From: Streptomyces sp. ADI95-17
GTDB lineage: Bacteria > Actinomycetota > Actinomycetes > Streptomycetales > Streptomycetaceae
Length of the DNA stretch: 64,000 bases
Direction: 5' to 3'
Assembly: GCF_003846175.1 (NCBI RefSeq)
Contig: NZ_ML123047.1
Coordinates: forward strand, 543,549-607,548
The notes under the pieces were generated by a model. That model was not told where the DNA came from, did no database searches, and saw only the letters and a program-made list of their open reading frames with translations. Positions 18,047 through 26,531 of this stretch are shown piece by piece; position 1 is the stretch's first letter; the number at the start of each line of letters is the position of its first letter. The translations under genes and the position numbers were made by a program.

Positions 18047-19876
18047 TCAGCCGTTCTTGATGCGGTTGGTGAGCTCGGTGACCTGGTTGTAGATGGAGCG
18101 CCGCTCCGCCATCAGCGCGCGGATCTTCCGGTCCGCGTGCATCACCGTCGTATGGTCGCGGCCGCCGAACTGCGCACCGATCTTGGGCAGCGAGAGATCG
18201 GTGAGCTCCCGGCAGAGGTACATGGCGATCTGGCGGGCCGTCACCAGCACCCGGCTGCGCGAGGTACCGCAGAGATCGTCCACCGTGAGACCGAAGTAGT
18301 CCGCGGTCGAGGCCATGATGGCCGTCGCAGTGATCTCCGGGGCCGAGTCCTCGCCTCCCGGGATCAGGTCCTTCAGCACGTGCTCGGTCAGTCCGAGGTC
18401 CACCGGCTGCCGGTTGAGACTGGCGAAGGCCGTGACCCGGATCAGCGCCCCCTCCAGCTCCCTGATGTTCCGGGAGATCCGGGAGGCGATGAACTCCAGC
18501 ACCTCCGGCGGGGCGTTGAGCTGCTCCTGCACCGCCTTCTTACGGAGGATCGCGATCCGCGTCTCCAGTTCCGGCGGCTGCACATCGGTGGTCAGGCCCC
18601 ACTCGAAACGGTTCCGCAACCGGTCCTCCAGGGTCACCAGCTGCTTGGGCGGCCGGTCGGAGGACAGCACGATCTGCTTGTTCGCGTTGTGGAGCGTATT
18701 GAAGGTGTGGAAGAACTCCTCCTGCGTCGACTCCTTGCTCGCCAGGAACTGGATGTCGTCGACGAGCAGGATGTCCACGTCCCGGTACCGCTTGCGGAAG
18801 GTGTCGCCCTTGCCGTCGCGGATCGAGTTGATGAACTCGTTGGTGAACTCCTCGGAGCTCACGTACCGCACCCGGGTGCCCGGGTAGAGGCTGCGGGCGT
18901 AGTGCCCGATGGCGTGCAGCAGGTGGGTCTTGCCGAGCCCGGACTCCCCGTAGATGAAGAGCGGGTTGTAGGCCTTGGCGGGGGCTTCGGCGACCGCGAC
19001 CGCAGCCGCGTGCGCGAACCGGTTGGACGCGCCGATGACGAAGGTGTCGAAGAGGTACTTCGGATTCAGCCGGGCCGCCGGCTCGCCGGGGCCGGGCGTG
19101 GGAGTGGGCTGCGAGCCCATCGGCCCGGTGGCGCCGCCGGGCCGTCCGGTGCCGGCGCCGCCCTGCCGGTGCTGGGGCTGGTGCTGGTGCTGGTGCTGGT
19201 GCTGGGGCTCCTGCATGTCGTGGTGCTCGGGGCGCTGCTGCTCGTAACCCTGGCGCTCGGGCGGCTGCGGCCGATAGGCGTGCTGCGGTTGCTGGCGGCC
19301 GCCGGCGTACGGCTCGCGCCACTGCTCCGCGGGAGCCTCGCGGTCCTGGAATCCGCCGAGCCGGGGCTGCTGCCAGGAGAGATCCTCCTGGGTGCGCGGC
19401 CACGCGCCGGGTTCGGGGCGCTGCTGCTGGTAGTCGGGGTAGGCCGGCCGAGCGGTCGGCATGCCGTCGTCGGAGGGCCGGTGTCCGTACCCGTCGTACG
19501 CGTCGTTGTGCTGCCGTTCGTCGTGCTGCGGTCCCTGGTAGCGGTGCTGCTGAGGTTGCTGGGACTGGTGCATCGGAGGCGCGGGCGGGCTCGGCGGCTC
19601 GCCCGCGGAGTCGTCGACGGTGATCGCGATGCGGATCGGGCGGCCGCATTCGCGGCTCAGCGTCTCGCTGATGAGCGGCGCGAGCCGGCCCTCCAGGACG
19701 CGCTTGCCCCATTCATTGGGTACTGCGAGCAGCGCCGTGTCGGCGACCAGGGCGAGCGGCTGGCAGCGCTCGATCCACTGTTTGTCCTTCGGCTCGATCC
19801 CCTGCTGGCCCTCCCCGAGGAGTTGCTCCAGCACTCGCGGCCACACTGCGGCAAGATCGGCAGGTACGTCAGCCAC
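18047..19876 (-). CDS. dnaA: Chromosomal replication initiator protein DnaA
   Basis: A 609-residue protein. Domain I is residues 1-85. An unusually long linker (domain II, about 90-270) is rich in Gln, Pro, Gly and His and includes alternating QH repeats. Domain III is the AAA+ ATPase with Walker A GESGLGKT (310-317) and Walker B LLVDDIQF (370-377). Domain IV carries the signature GGRDHTTVMHA (571-581) that reads DnaA boxes. A long linker is known in Streptomyces DnaA and makes the protein much larger than the 450-residue norm. The start is GTG 19876. The promoter region shared with rpmH contains a perfect DnaA box at 20016, consistent with autoregulation. Confidence 0.99.
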   Translation of the reverse strand: MADVPADLAAVWPRVLEQLLGEGQQGIEPKDKQWIERCQPLALVADTALLAVPNEWGKRVLEGRLAPLISETLSRECGRPIRIAITVDDSAGEPPSPPAPPMHQSQQPQQHRYQGPQHDERQHNDAYDGYGHRPSDDGMPTARPAYPDYQQQRPEPGAWPRTQEDLSWQQPRLGGFQDREAPAEQWREPYAGGRQQPQHAYRPQPPERQGYEQQRPEHHDMQEPQHQHQHQHQPQHRQGGAGTGRPGGATGPMGSQPTPTPGPGEPAARLNPKYLFDTFVIGASNRFAHAAAVAVAEAPAKAYNPLFIYGESGLGKTHLLHAIGHYARSLYPGTRVRYVSSEEFTNEFINSIRDGKGDTFRKRYRDVDILLVDDIQFLASKESTQEEFFHTFNTLHNANKQIVLSSDRPPKQLVTLEDRLRNRFEWGLTTDVQPPELETRIAILRKKAVQEQLNAPPEVLEFIASRISRNIRELEGALIRVTAFASLNRQPVDLGLTEHVLKDLIPGGEDSAPEITATAIMASTADYFGLTVDDLCGTSRSRVLVTARQIAMYLCRELTDLSLPKIGAQFGGRDHTTVMHADRKIRALMAERRSIYNQVTELTNRIKNG

Positions 19877-20256
19877 AGGGCACGCTCTCTCGCTGGTCCC
19901 ACGAATGTGTGGTTCTCGGGACGGGATGGGTCGGGACGGGTGAGGACCGGCAGGCAGTAAGAAAAGAACCGGAGCTCAGCCACGGTAGTCAGGGCGACCC
20001 GCGTGGTTCAAGTTGTTGTCCACAGCCTGTGCACAGTGGGGGGTGCTGTGGAGCCGGTTTGACCGGATGGCGTAGCCGCGCGTACCGTGACCAGGTCGAG
20101 TTGTCGATGGCTGCTGCCGCCTGCCTCCGATGGGCAAAGATCACGATCTGTGATCGTGAAGCGGTGCACTAGAGCGTTTACGCGAGTCTCTCGTGGGCGC
20201 ACGGTGACAGCCAGGCGATGTCCCGCCAACACACGAGTCATTTCTGGAGCCCCCTA
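19877..20256. promoter_or_regulatory. dnaA/rpmH divergent promoter region with DnaA box
   Basis: 380 bp between divergent dnaA and rpmH. It holds a perfect DnaA box TTGTCCACA at 20016-20024 and a weaker adjacent candidate (TGTGCACAG, 20029-20037, inverted). DnaA control of its own gene is known in Streptomyces. I cannot fix exact promoter elements for either gene by eye. Confidence 0.75.
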
Positions 20257-20394
20257 GTGAGCAAGCGCACCTTCCAGCCGAACAACCGCCGCCGCGCGAA
20301 GACCCACGGCTTCCGGCTGCGTATGCGCACCCGTGCCGGCCGCGCGATTCTCGCGTCCCGCCGTGGCAAGGGTCGCGCCAACCTGTCCGCCTGA
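20257..20394 (+). CDS. rpmH: 50S ribosomal protein L34 (bL34)
   Basis: A 45-residue, very basic protein with the family signature KRTFQPNNRRRAKTHGFRLR and the ending GRANLSA. It starts with GTG 20257, with GGAG 8 bp upstream. It is the first gene of the rightward operon-like block divergent from dnaA, the arrangement conserved across bacteria. Confidence 0.98.
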   Translation: MSKRTFQPNNRRRAKTHGFRLRMRTRAGRAILASRRGKGRANLSA

Positions 20395-20412
20395 TCGCCT
20401 ACAGGTCATGAC

Positions 20413-20784
20413 GTGCTGCCTACCGAGAATCGGCTGAGGCGGCGCGAGGACTTCGCGACCGCAGTACGCCGAGGACGCCGGGCCGGCCGCCCGCTACTCG
20501 TCGTTCATCTACGCAGCGGTGCAACGGACCCGCACGTGACTGGGGAGAATGCTCCCCCGCCGCGTGCGGGTTTCGTTGTCAGCAAAGCAGTGGGTGGAGC
20601 GGTTGTGCGCACAGCGGTGAAGCGCAGGCTTCGCCACCTGGTCCGCGAACGGCTTGCCCTGCTGCCCCCCGGTAGCCTGGTTGTCGTACGAGCGCTGCCC
20701 GGAGCGGGCGACGCCGACCATGAACAGCTGGCCCGAGACCTGGACGCCGCTTTGCAGCGGCTGCTGGGAGGGGGCGCGCGATGA
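20413..20784 (+). CDS. rnpA: Ribonuclease P protein component
   Basis: A 123-residue basic protein with the RNase P signature: LPTENRLRRREDF at the start, then AGFVVSKAVGGAVVRTAVKRR and LRHLVRERL. It helps the RNase P RNA cleave 5' leaders from tRNA precursors. A GTG at 20413 is the only sensible start, 18 bp after rpmH. The stop overlaps the yidD ATG (ATGA), so translation is coupled. An insertion of about 12 residues between the N-terminal part and AGFVVS is rich in Pro and Thr. Confidence 0.97.
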   Translation: MLPTENRLRRREDFATAVRRGRRAGRPLLVVHLRSGATDPHVTGENAPPPRAGFVVSKAVGGAVVRTAVKRRLRHLVRERLALLPPGSLVVVRALPGAGDADHEQLARDLDAALQRLLGGGAR

Positions 20785-21140
20785 AGTACCCGCTGCTGGC
20801 TCTTATCAAGCTGTATCAGTGGACGATCAGCCCACTTCTCGGGCCTGTCTGCCGTTACTACCCGTCGTGTTCCCACTATGGATATACGGCGATCGACCGG
20901 CACGGAGCGATCAAGGGAACCGCGCTGACGGCCTGGCGCATCCTTCGGTGCAATCCGTGGTCACCCGGCGGCGTGGACCATGTTCCACCACGCAAACGTC
21001 CGCGTTGGCATGAACTGCTGCGTAATGCCATGCGCGGTGGCAAGGGCGGGGACTCCGCCGCTGATGTGCCTGTCCGGGGATCGGTCTCCGAATCCCCGAG
21101 CCAGGCCGCAGAGACTTCGCCCAATGCTCAAGGAGCCTGA
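20781..21140 (+). CDS. yidD: Membrane protein insertion efficiency factor YidD
   Basis: A 119-residue protein with the YidD core: LIKLYQWTISPLLGPVCRYY, then PSCSHYGYTAIDRHGAIKG and AWRILRCNPWSPGGVDHVPP, including the conserved cysteines. YidD is a small membrane-associated factor that improves YidC-dependent insertion. The N-terminal amphipathic helix is present; the last 35 residues are a disordered extension. It overlaps rnpA by four bases and is three bases from yidC, so it lies in one operon with both. Confidence 0.96.
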   Translation: MKYPLLALIKLYQWTISPLLGPVCRYYPSCSHYGYTAIDRHGAIKGTALTAWRILRCNPWSPGGVDHVPPRKRPRWHELLRNAMRGGKGGDSAADVPVRGSVSESPSQAAETSPNAQGA

Positions 21141-21143
21141 TTA

Positions 21144-22406
21144 GTGGACACGATTGCCAGTCTGTTCAGCTTCATCACCTGGCCCGTCTCATGGGTCATC
21201 GTCCAGTTCCACTCGATGTACGGGGCGATCTTCGGCCCTGACACCGGCTGGGCCTGGGGCCTGTCCATCGTGTCGCTGGTGGTGCTGATCCGGATCTGCC
21301 TGATCCCGCTTTTCGTGAAGCAGATCAAGTCGACCCGCAATATGCAGGTGCTCCAGCCGAAGATGAAGGCGATCCAGGAGCGCTACAAGAGCGACAAGCA
21401 GCGTCAGTCCGAAGAGATGATGAAGCTGTACAAGGAGACGGGTACCAACCCGCTCTCCTCGTGCCTTCCCATCCTGGCGCAGTCGCCGTTCTTCTTCGCC
21501 CTGTACCACGTGCTGTCGGCCATCGCCTCGAACAAGAAGATCGGCGTCATCGACCAGTCGCTGCTCGACAGCGCCCGTCAGGCACACATCTTCGGTGCTC
21601 CGCTCGCTGCCAAGTTCATGGACAGCCAGGAGAAGGTCCAGGCTCTCGGCGCCTCGCTGACCGACGTCCGGGTCGTCACCGCGATCATGATCGTGATGAT
21701 GTCGGCGTCGCAGTTCTTCACTCAGCGCCAGCTGATGACGAAGAACGTCGACCTGACGGTCAAGACGCCGTACATGCAGCAGCAGAAGATGCTGATGTAC
21801 ATCTTCCCGGTGATCTTCGCCGTCATGGGCATCAACTTCCCCGTCGGTGTCCTCGTCTACTGGCTGACCACCAACGTCTGGACCATGGGTCAGCAGATGT
21901 ACGTGATCAACCAGAACCCGACTCCGGGCAGCAAGGCGCAGGACCAGTACCTGGGACGTCTGCTGAAGAGTGTCACCACTCACGGCGAGGTCCGCGGCAA
22001 GACCCGGCGCAACACCGTCAAGCGGATCGTGTCCAAGGGCCCGGACCGCAATGACATCGAGCGGAAGTTCATCACGGGGCTGGCCAAGCTGGGCCTCGCC
22101 GCCAAGGAGGACGGCACCGTGATCAAGAGCGACACCGCTGCCGCCGAGGCCGAGGGCGGAGCCGCGCAGCGGCGTCAGCAGCCCAAGCGCCAGACCAAGT
22201 CCCAGCGCCAGACCGGTACCGCGCAGGCGGGGACCAAGGACGCCGACTCCAGCGAATCGGGTTCCAAGACCTCCCTGCAGAAGCGGGATGCCGCACAGGA
22301 CGAGAAGTCCAAGCCGGCGGGCAAGTCCGCGTCCGGCTCCTCACGCCAAGCCAAGTCCGGACAGCGCAAGGGCCCGCAGCGGCCCAAGCACCCGTCCAAG
22401 AAGTAA
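21144..22406 (+). CDS. yidC: Membrane protein insertase YidC/Oxa1
   Basis: A 420-residue protein of the Gram-positive YidC type. There is no large periplasmic domain: five membrane helices lie between residues 1 and 260. Landmarks are the cytoplasmic hairpin after the first core helix (KQIKSTRNMQVLQPKMKAIQ), the NPLSSCLPILAQSPFFFALY segment and the final pair of helices (FPVIFAVMGINFPVGVLVYW). The C-terminal 130 residues are a very basic Gln/Lys/Ser-rich tail, typical of actinobacteria and thought to contact ribosomes. The start is GTG 21144. It works with YidD upstream. Confidence 0.97.
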   Translation: MDTIASLFSFITWPVSWVIVQFHSMYGAIFGPDTGWAWGLSIVSLVVLIRICLIPLFVKQIKSTRNMQVLQPKMKAIQERYKSDKQRQSEEMMKLYKETGTNPLSSCLPILAQSPFFFALYHVLSAIASNKKIGVIDQSLLDSARQAHIFGAPLAAKFMDSQEKVQALGASLTDVRVVTAIMIVMMSASQFFTQRQLMTKNVDLTVKTPYMQQQKMLMYIFPVIFAVMGINFPVGVLVYWLTTNVWTMGQQMYVINQNPTPGSKAQDQYLGRLLKSVTTHGEVRGKTRRNTVKRIVSKGPDRNDIERKFITGLAKLGLAAKEDGTVIKSDTAAAEAEGGAAQRRQQPKRQTKSQRQTGTAQAGTKDADSSESGSKTSLQKRDAAQDEKSKPAGKSASGSSRQAKSGQRKGPQRPKHPSKK

Positions 22407-22420
22407 GAAGGAGTCCATCC

Positions 22421-22930
22421 GTGACGGAAGGCACCACCTCCACGGCCGCTGAGGGCAGCGACACCTTGACCCGCCTTGAGCAGGAGGGCGAGATCGCAGC
22501 GGACTACCTTGAGGGTCTGCTCGACATCGCCGACCTCGACGGCGACATCGACATGGATGTCGAGGCGGACCGGGCCGCGGTCTCGATCATCAGCGACTCG
22601 GCACGTGATCTGCAGAAGCTCGTGGGCCGCGACGGTGAGGTGCTGGAGGCGCTCCAGGAGCTGACGCGGCTTGCCGTTCACCGGGAGACCGGGGACCGCA
22701 GCCGGCTGATGCTCGACATCGCGGGCTTCCGGGCCAAGAAGCGGGCGGAGCTCGCCGAGCTGGGTGCCAAGGCCGCGGATGAGGTCAAGAGCACCGGCGA
22801 GCCGGTGAAGCTGGACCCGATGACGCCGTTCGAGCGCAAGGTCGTGCACGACGCGGTTGCGGCCGCCGGCCTGCGCAGCGAGTCCGAGGGCGAGGAGCCG
22901 GAGCGCTTCGTCGTCGTCCTCCCGGCCTGA
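22421..22930 (+). CDS. jag: KH/R3H RNA-binding protein (Jag/KhpB)
   Basis: A 169-residue protein. The KH-like domain is about residues 55-110 and includes GRDGEVLEALQELTRLAVHR. The R3H domain lies around PMTPFERKVVHDAVAAAGLR, followed by SESEGEEPERFVVVLP, the typical Jag ending. It lacks the N-terminal Jag_N domain of Firmicute proteins. Known homologues bind RNA and influence cell division and wall synthesis. It follows yidC by 14 bp and is followed by a terminator, so it closes the rpmH-jag operon. Confidence 0.93.
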   Translation: MTEGTTSTAAEGSDTLTRLEQEGEIAADYLEGLLDIADLDGDIDMDVEADRAAVSIISDSARDLQKLVGRDGEVLEALQELTRLAVHRETGDRSRLMLDIAGFRAKKRAELAELGAKAADEVKSTGEPVKLDPMTPFERKVVHDAVAAAGLRSESEGEEPERFVVVLPA

Positions 22931-22946
22931 CCGGACCCTGGTTCTG

Positions 22947-22976
22947 TCGGCCCCGTCTGTTCTCAGGCGGGGCCGA
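22947..22976 (+). terminator. Terminator after jag
   Basis: TCGGCCCCGTCTG pairs with CAGGCGGGGCCGA (one G-T), loop TTCT, followed by TCTTTGT. Confidence 0.85.
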
Positions 22977-23040
22977 TCTTTGTCAGCCTGATAGATCAGC
23001 CACCCACAGTGCGGTAGTGCGGTATGGAAGGACGGTTCCC

Positions 23041-23757
23041 GTGACGGAGGAAGTAGAGCTTCCCCAGGCGCCCGAAGGGGCGCGGGCGGTTTTCGGCGAG
23101 TTCTTCCCGGAGGCTGTCCGGTACGCGGAACTGCTGGCGGACGCCGGGGTGAAGCGGGGGCTGATCGGCCCGCGTGAGGTGCCGCGGCTGTGGGAGCGGC
23201 ATCTGCTGAACTGCGCGGTGCTCTCCGAGGTCGTGCCCGAGGGCGTCACGGTCTGCGATGTGGGTTCGGGGGCCGGCCTTCCTGGCATCCCCCTGGCGCT
23301 GGTGCGCCCCGACCTCAAGATCACCTTGCTGGAGCCTCTGCTCCGGCGCACGAATTTCCTCCAGGAAGTGGTGGAGCTGCTGGGCCTGGACCATGTGACG
23401 GTTGTGCGTGGTCGGGCCGAGGAGGTTCTGGGCTCGCTCCAGCCGGTGCATGTGGTGACCGCTCGGGCCGTGGCACCGCTGGACCGGCTGGCCGGCTGGG
23501 GCGTTCCGCTGCTGCGTCCGTACGGGGAGATGCTGGCCCTCAAGGGGGACACCGCCGAGGAGGAGATCGCCGGGGCACGTGCGGCCCTGGGCAAGCTCGG
23601 AGTGGTGGAGACCGAGGTGCTGCACGTCGGGGAGGGCGTGGTCGACCCGATGTCCACCGTGGTGCGTGTGGTGGTCGGTGAGAGTCCGGGCGGTGTGAGG
23701 TTCGCCGCAAAGCGAGCCAAGGCCGCCAGGACGAGCCGTACGAGGCGTCGTCGCTGA
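23041..23757 (+). CDS. rsmG: 16S rRNA (guanine-N7) methyltransferase RsmG
   Basis: A 238-residue SAM-dependent methyltransferase. The binding motif is VCDVGSGAGLPGIPLAL (about residues 77-93). The family's RFxxHLLNC-type motif appears as LWERHLLNCAVLSE. It methylates G527 (E. coli numbering) of 16S rRNA; loss gives low-level streptomycin resistance and, in Streptomyces, altered antibiotic output. GTG 23041 follows GGAAGG; an alternative start at 23017 adds eight residues. The C-terminal tail is basic. It stands next to parA as in most actinobacteria (gid/gidB position). Confidence 0.96.
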   Translation: MTEEVELPQAPEGARAVFGEFFPEAVRYAELLADAGVKRGLIGPREVPRLWERHLLNCAVLSEVVPEGVTVCDVGSGAGLPGIPLALVRPDLKITLLEPLLRRTNFLQEVVELLGLDHVTVVRGRAEEVLGSLQPVHVVTARAVAPLDRLAGWGVPLLRPYGEMLALKGDTAEEEIAGARAALGKLGVVETEVLHVGEGVVDPMSTVVRVVVGESPGGVRFAAKRAKAARTSRTRRRR

Positions 23758-23898
23758 CGTCACCGTTCACTCCGTTTCGCTCTGCGGGATCGAGTGTTGC
23801 GTGCGGTACATGCCGTCTGCCGGTCGTGGGTCCGGTACGTAGCTGTATGCACCCATACGGAGTGTCGTGCCCCCGTGGCTAGGCTGCGGGGGCATCGT

Positions 23899-23912
23899 GT
23901 TTCACGTGAAAC
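23899..23912. promoter_or_regulatory. parS site upstream of parA
   Basis: Perfect GTTTCACGTGAAAC, the ParB-binding palindrome. It lies in the non-coding stretch between rsmG and parA, so ParB bound here could also affect parAB transcription. Confidence 0.96.
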
Positions 23913-23995
23913 GTCGCTCTCTGCTGCATGGAATCATCAGCCGCGGTCGCGCGGCTGCCGCGCCGCGGCATCGCAGGCCCGTTAGGGCTACGGAG

Positions 23996-24004
23996 TTGTC
24001 CACA
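23996..24004 (+). promoter_or_regulatory. Perfect DnaA box upstream of parA
   Basis: TTGTCCACA, about 55 bp before the chosen parA start. A second near-match (TCATCCACA, 24014-24022) follows. Both fall in the probable parAB leader. Confidence 0.7.
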
Positions 24005-24058
24005 GAAGTGGATTCATCCACAGAAGAGCGGGCCTCGCTGGTTCACGACCCCGAAAGC

Positions 24059-25135
24059 ATGGCAGGCTCTGCTCATTGCGAGCCTGAAGTCGAGGAGAGT
24101 GAATCCTTGCGGTCCGACGCCAACATCGCGGGACCGATGACCGATCCGGTCCCCGGTCCCCGAACCGAATCGGCGGGGGACGGTGTTTCACGTGAAACAC
24201 CGCCGCCGATGGACGACACACCCATCGGTCGCGCGGCCCAGCTGGCGGTTGAGGCCCTTGGCCGCGCCGGCGAGGGCCTGCCCCGTCCTGACCGGACGCG
24301 CGTCATGGTGGTGGCCAACCAGAAGGGCGGAGTGGGCAAGACGACCACGACGGTCAATCTTGCTGCCTCGCTCGCGCTTCACGGCGCCCGTGTGCTGGTG
24401 GTCGACCTCGACCCGCAGGGGAATGCCTCTACGGCTCTGGGTATCGATCACCATGCTGAAGTCCCTTCCATCTATGACGTCCTGGTGGAGAGCAGGCCGC
24501 TCTCCGAGGTGGTTCAGCCCGTACCGGACGTCGAAGGCCTCTTCTGCGCCCCCGCCACCATCGATCTCGCCGGTGCGGAGATCGAGCTGGTGTCGCTGGT
24601 GGCGCGGGAGAGTCGACTGCAGCGGGCGATCCAGGCGTATGAGCAGCCGTTGGACTACATCCTCATCGACTGCCCGCCTTCGCTCGGTCTGTTGACGGTC
24701 AATGCCCTGGTCGCCGGGGCCGAGGTGCTGATCCCCATCCAGTGCGAGTACTACGCGCTGGAAGGGCTGGGCCAACTGCTGCGGAATGTGGACCTGGTGC
24801 GGGGGCATCTCAACCCCGATCTCCATGTGTCGACGATCCTGCTCACCATGTACGACGGCAGGACCAGGCTCGCTTCTCAGGTCGCGGAGGAGGTGCGCAG
24901 CCACTTCGGCAAGGAGGTGCTGCGGACGAACATTCCGCGATCCGTGCGGATCTCGGAGGCGCCCAGCTACGGGCAGACCGTGTTGACCTATGACCCGGGT
25001 TCCAGCGGGTCGCTTTCGTACCTTGAAGCGGCGCGTGAGATCGCCCTGCGGGGCGTCGGGATCCACTACGAGCCCCAGCATGCCCGGACGGGCATGGGGA
25101 ACAGCCAGCAGAGCACTTCGGAGGGGATTCAGTGA
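24059..25135 (+). CDS. parA: Chromosome-partitioning ATPase ParA
   Basis: A 358-residue Walker-type ATPase. The deviant Walker A is KGGVGKTTT, with the signature Lys in MVVANQKGGVGKT (about residues 80-92). Switch II includes DYILIDCPPSLGLLT. The first 75 residues are a disordered arm. ParA forms dynamic assemblies that separate ParB-parS complexes, in Streptomyces mainly during sporulation septation. ATG 24059 (MAGSAHCEPE) is chosen by similarity to Streptomyces ParA; it lacks a strong ribosome site and the frame is open upstream to 23867, so the start is uncertain. A parS site is embedded in codons for GVSRETP. It overlaps parB by four bases. Confidence 0.93.
   Translation: MAGSAHCEPEVEESESLRSDANIAGPMTDPVPGPRTESAGDGVSRETPPPMDDTPIGRAAQLAVEALGRAGEGLPRPDRTRVMVVANQKGGVGKTTTTVNLAASLALHGARVLVVDLDPQGNASTALGIDHHAEVPSIYDVLVESRPLSEVVQPVPDVEGLFCAPATIDLAGAEIELVSLVARESRLQRAIQAYEQPLDYILIDCPPSLGLLTVNALVAGAEVLIPIQCEYYALEGLGQLLRNVDLVRGHLNPDLHVSTILLTMYDGRTRLASQVAEEVRSHFGKEVLRTNIPRSVRISEAPSYGQTVLTYDPGSSGSLSYLEAAREIALRGVGIHYEPQHARTGMGNSQQSTSEGIQ
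24185..24198. promoter_or_regulatory. parS site inside parA coding sequence
   Basis: Perfect GTTTCACGTGAAAC, flanked to give TGTTTCACGTGAAACA. It encodes VSRET in the disordered N-terminal arm of ParA. Confidence 0.96.
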
Positions 25136-26232
25136 GCGAGCGTCGAAGAGGGTTGGGGCGTGGGCTGGGTGCCCTGATCCCCGCCGCTCCGCAGGAGAAG
25201 CAGGTGCCGTCCATGGGGATGGGATCGACCTCTGCCGGGGCGAATCCTGTACTGACGGCGGAGCGGGGGGTGGCTGCGGCAAAGGTGGCCGCTCGCACGG
25301 GTGCTCCGATCGTGCCCGAGCCGAGCGCGCCGGTCTCGGGGTCCGGAGCGGCCAACGATTCGGTGGATCCTGCTGCGGCGTACTTCGCCGAGATTCCTAT
25401 CGGCGACATCACTCCGAACCCCCGCCAGCCCCGTGATGTGTTCGACGAGGACGCGCTCGCGGAGTTGGTGACCTCCATCAAGGAGGTGGGCCTTCTCCAG
25501 CCCGTCGTCGTGCGGGAGGTGGAGCCGGAGCGCTACGAGCTCATCATGGGCGAGCGGCGCTGGAGGGCCTGCAGCGAGGCGGGCCTGGAGCGGATTCCGG
25601 CTATCGTCCGGGCCACGGACGACGAGAAGCTGCTCCTGGACGCGCTCCTGGAGAACCTCCACCGGGCTCAGCTGAACCCGCTGGAGGAGGCAGCCGCGTA
25701 CGACCAGCTGCTCAAGGACTTCGAGTGCACGCACGACGAGCTGGCCGACCGTATCGGGCGTTCCCGGCCGCAGGTGTCCAACACGCTGCGTCTGCTGAAG
25801 CTGTCGGGTCCGGTACAGCGGAGGGTGGCGGTCGGGGTACTTTCGGCCGGTCATGCGCGTGCTCTGCTGTCCGTGGACGACTCGGAGGAGCAAGACCGGC
25901 TGGCCCATCGCATTGTGGCCGAGGGGCTGTCGGTGCGTGCGGTCGAGGAGATCGTGCGGCTCATGGGTTCCAATCCCACGAGCCCTGCCAAGGCCAGGGG
26001 GCCTCGGGCCGGCGGCCGGGTGTCACCCGCCCTGTCCGATCTCGCCACCCGGCTCTCGGACCGCTTCGAGACCAGGGTGAAGGTCGACCTCGGCCAGAAG
26101 AAGGGGAAGATCGTCGTCGAGTTCGCATCGATGGAGGATCTGGACCGTATTCTCGGCAGCCTGGCACCGGGCGAGGGGCGTGTGCTGGATCAGGCACCGT
26201 CCGAGGAATCCACTGAGGAGGACGAGGGCTGA
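25132..26232 (+). CDS. parB: Chromosome-partitioning protein ParB (CTPase)
   Basis: A 366-residue protein. The N-terminal ParA-contact motif reads RRGLGRGLGALIPA. The CTP-binding domain carries NPRQPRDVF and GERRWRA, the latter from the conserved GxRR box, followed by LLDALLENLHRAQLNPLEEA. The parS-reading helix-turn-helix includes ELADRIGRSRPQVSNTLRLL. The dimerisation domain is at the C-terminus. A Gly/Ala/Pro linker separates the first two parts. ParB clamps slide from the nine parS sites in this window. GTG 25132 overlaps the parA stop (GTGA). A strong hairpin follows the gene. Confidence 0.98.
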   Translation: MSERRRGLGRGLGALIPAAPQEKQVPSMGMGSTSAGANPVLTAERGVAAAKVAARTGAPIVPEPSAPVSGSGAANDSVDPAAAYFAEIPIGDITPNPRQPRDVFDEDALAELVTSIKEVGLLQPVVVREVEPERYELIMGERRWRACSEAGLERIPAIVRATDDEKLLLDALLENLHRAQLNPLEEAAAYDQLLKDFECTHDELADRIGRSRPQVSNTLRLLKLSGPVQRRVAVGVLSAGHARALLSVDDSEEQDRLAHRIVAEGLSVRAVEEIVRLMGSNPTSPAKARGPRAGGRVSPALSDLATRLSDRFETRVKVDLGQKKGKIVVEFASMEDLDRILGSLAPGEGRVLDQAPSEESTEEDEG

Positions 26233-26251
26233 CCCTGCCTCTGGGGTTGTC

Positions 26252-26293
26252 GGGCGGGCTGTGTTCCGGTGGTTACCTGAACACAGCCCGCCC
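26252..26293 (+). terminator. parAB terminator
   Basis: GGGCGGGCTGTGTTC pairs perfectly with GAACACAGCCCGCCC across a 12-base loop and is followed by TTTGCTCTTT, 20 bp after parB. Confidence 0.9.
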
Positions 26294-26531
26294 TTTGCTC
26301 TTTCTCGGTGTCGGCTTCATTCCTGGGTGGATACGATGCGTTCTGGTATGGCACATCCGGCTTGACCGCCTCGGTAGGGAGGGTCATGCGATCAGTGAGC
26401 CGCAGCCGACTGATGACAGTCGGGCTGGGCCTGGGGGCTGTCGGAAGGTTCGTCGGCAGCCTGCTCCTCGAACGGAGTGCACTGACCGTCGCACACGATG
26501 CGGCGGGCGAAGGAAGCGAGGAACAGCCTTC

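Noticed and set aside
17996..19960. 654-codon rightward frame opposite dnaA
   Set aside because: Antisense artefact of dnaA; low-complexity Arg/Val/Leu text and no homology.
23867..24058. Upstream extension of parA from GTG 23867
   Set aside because: It would translate through a parS site and DnaA box, has no ribosome site, and lacks similarity to known ParA starts.
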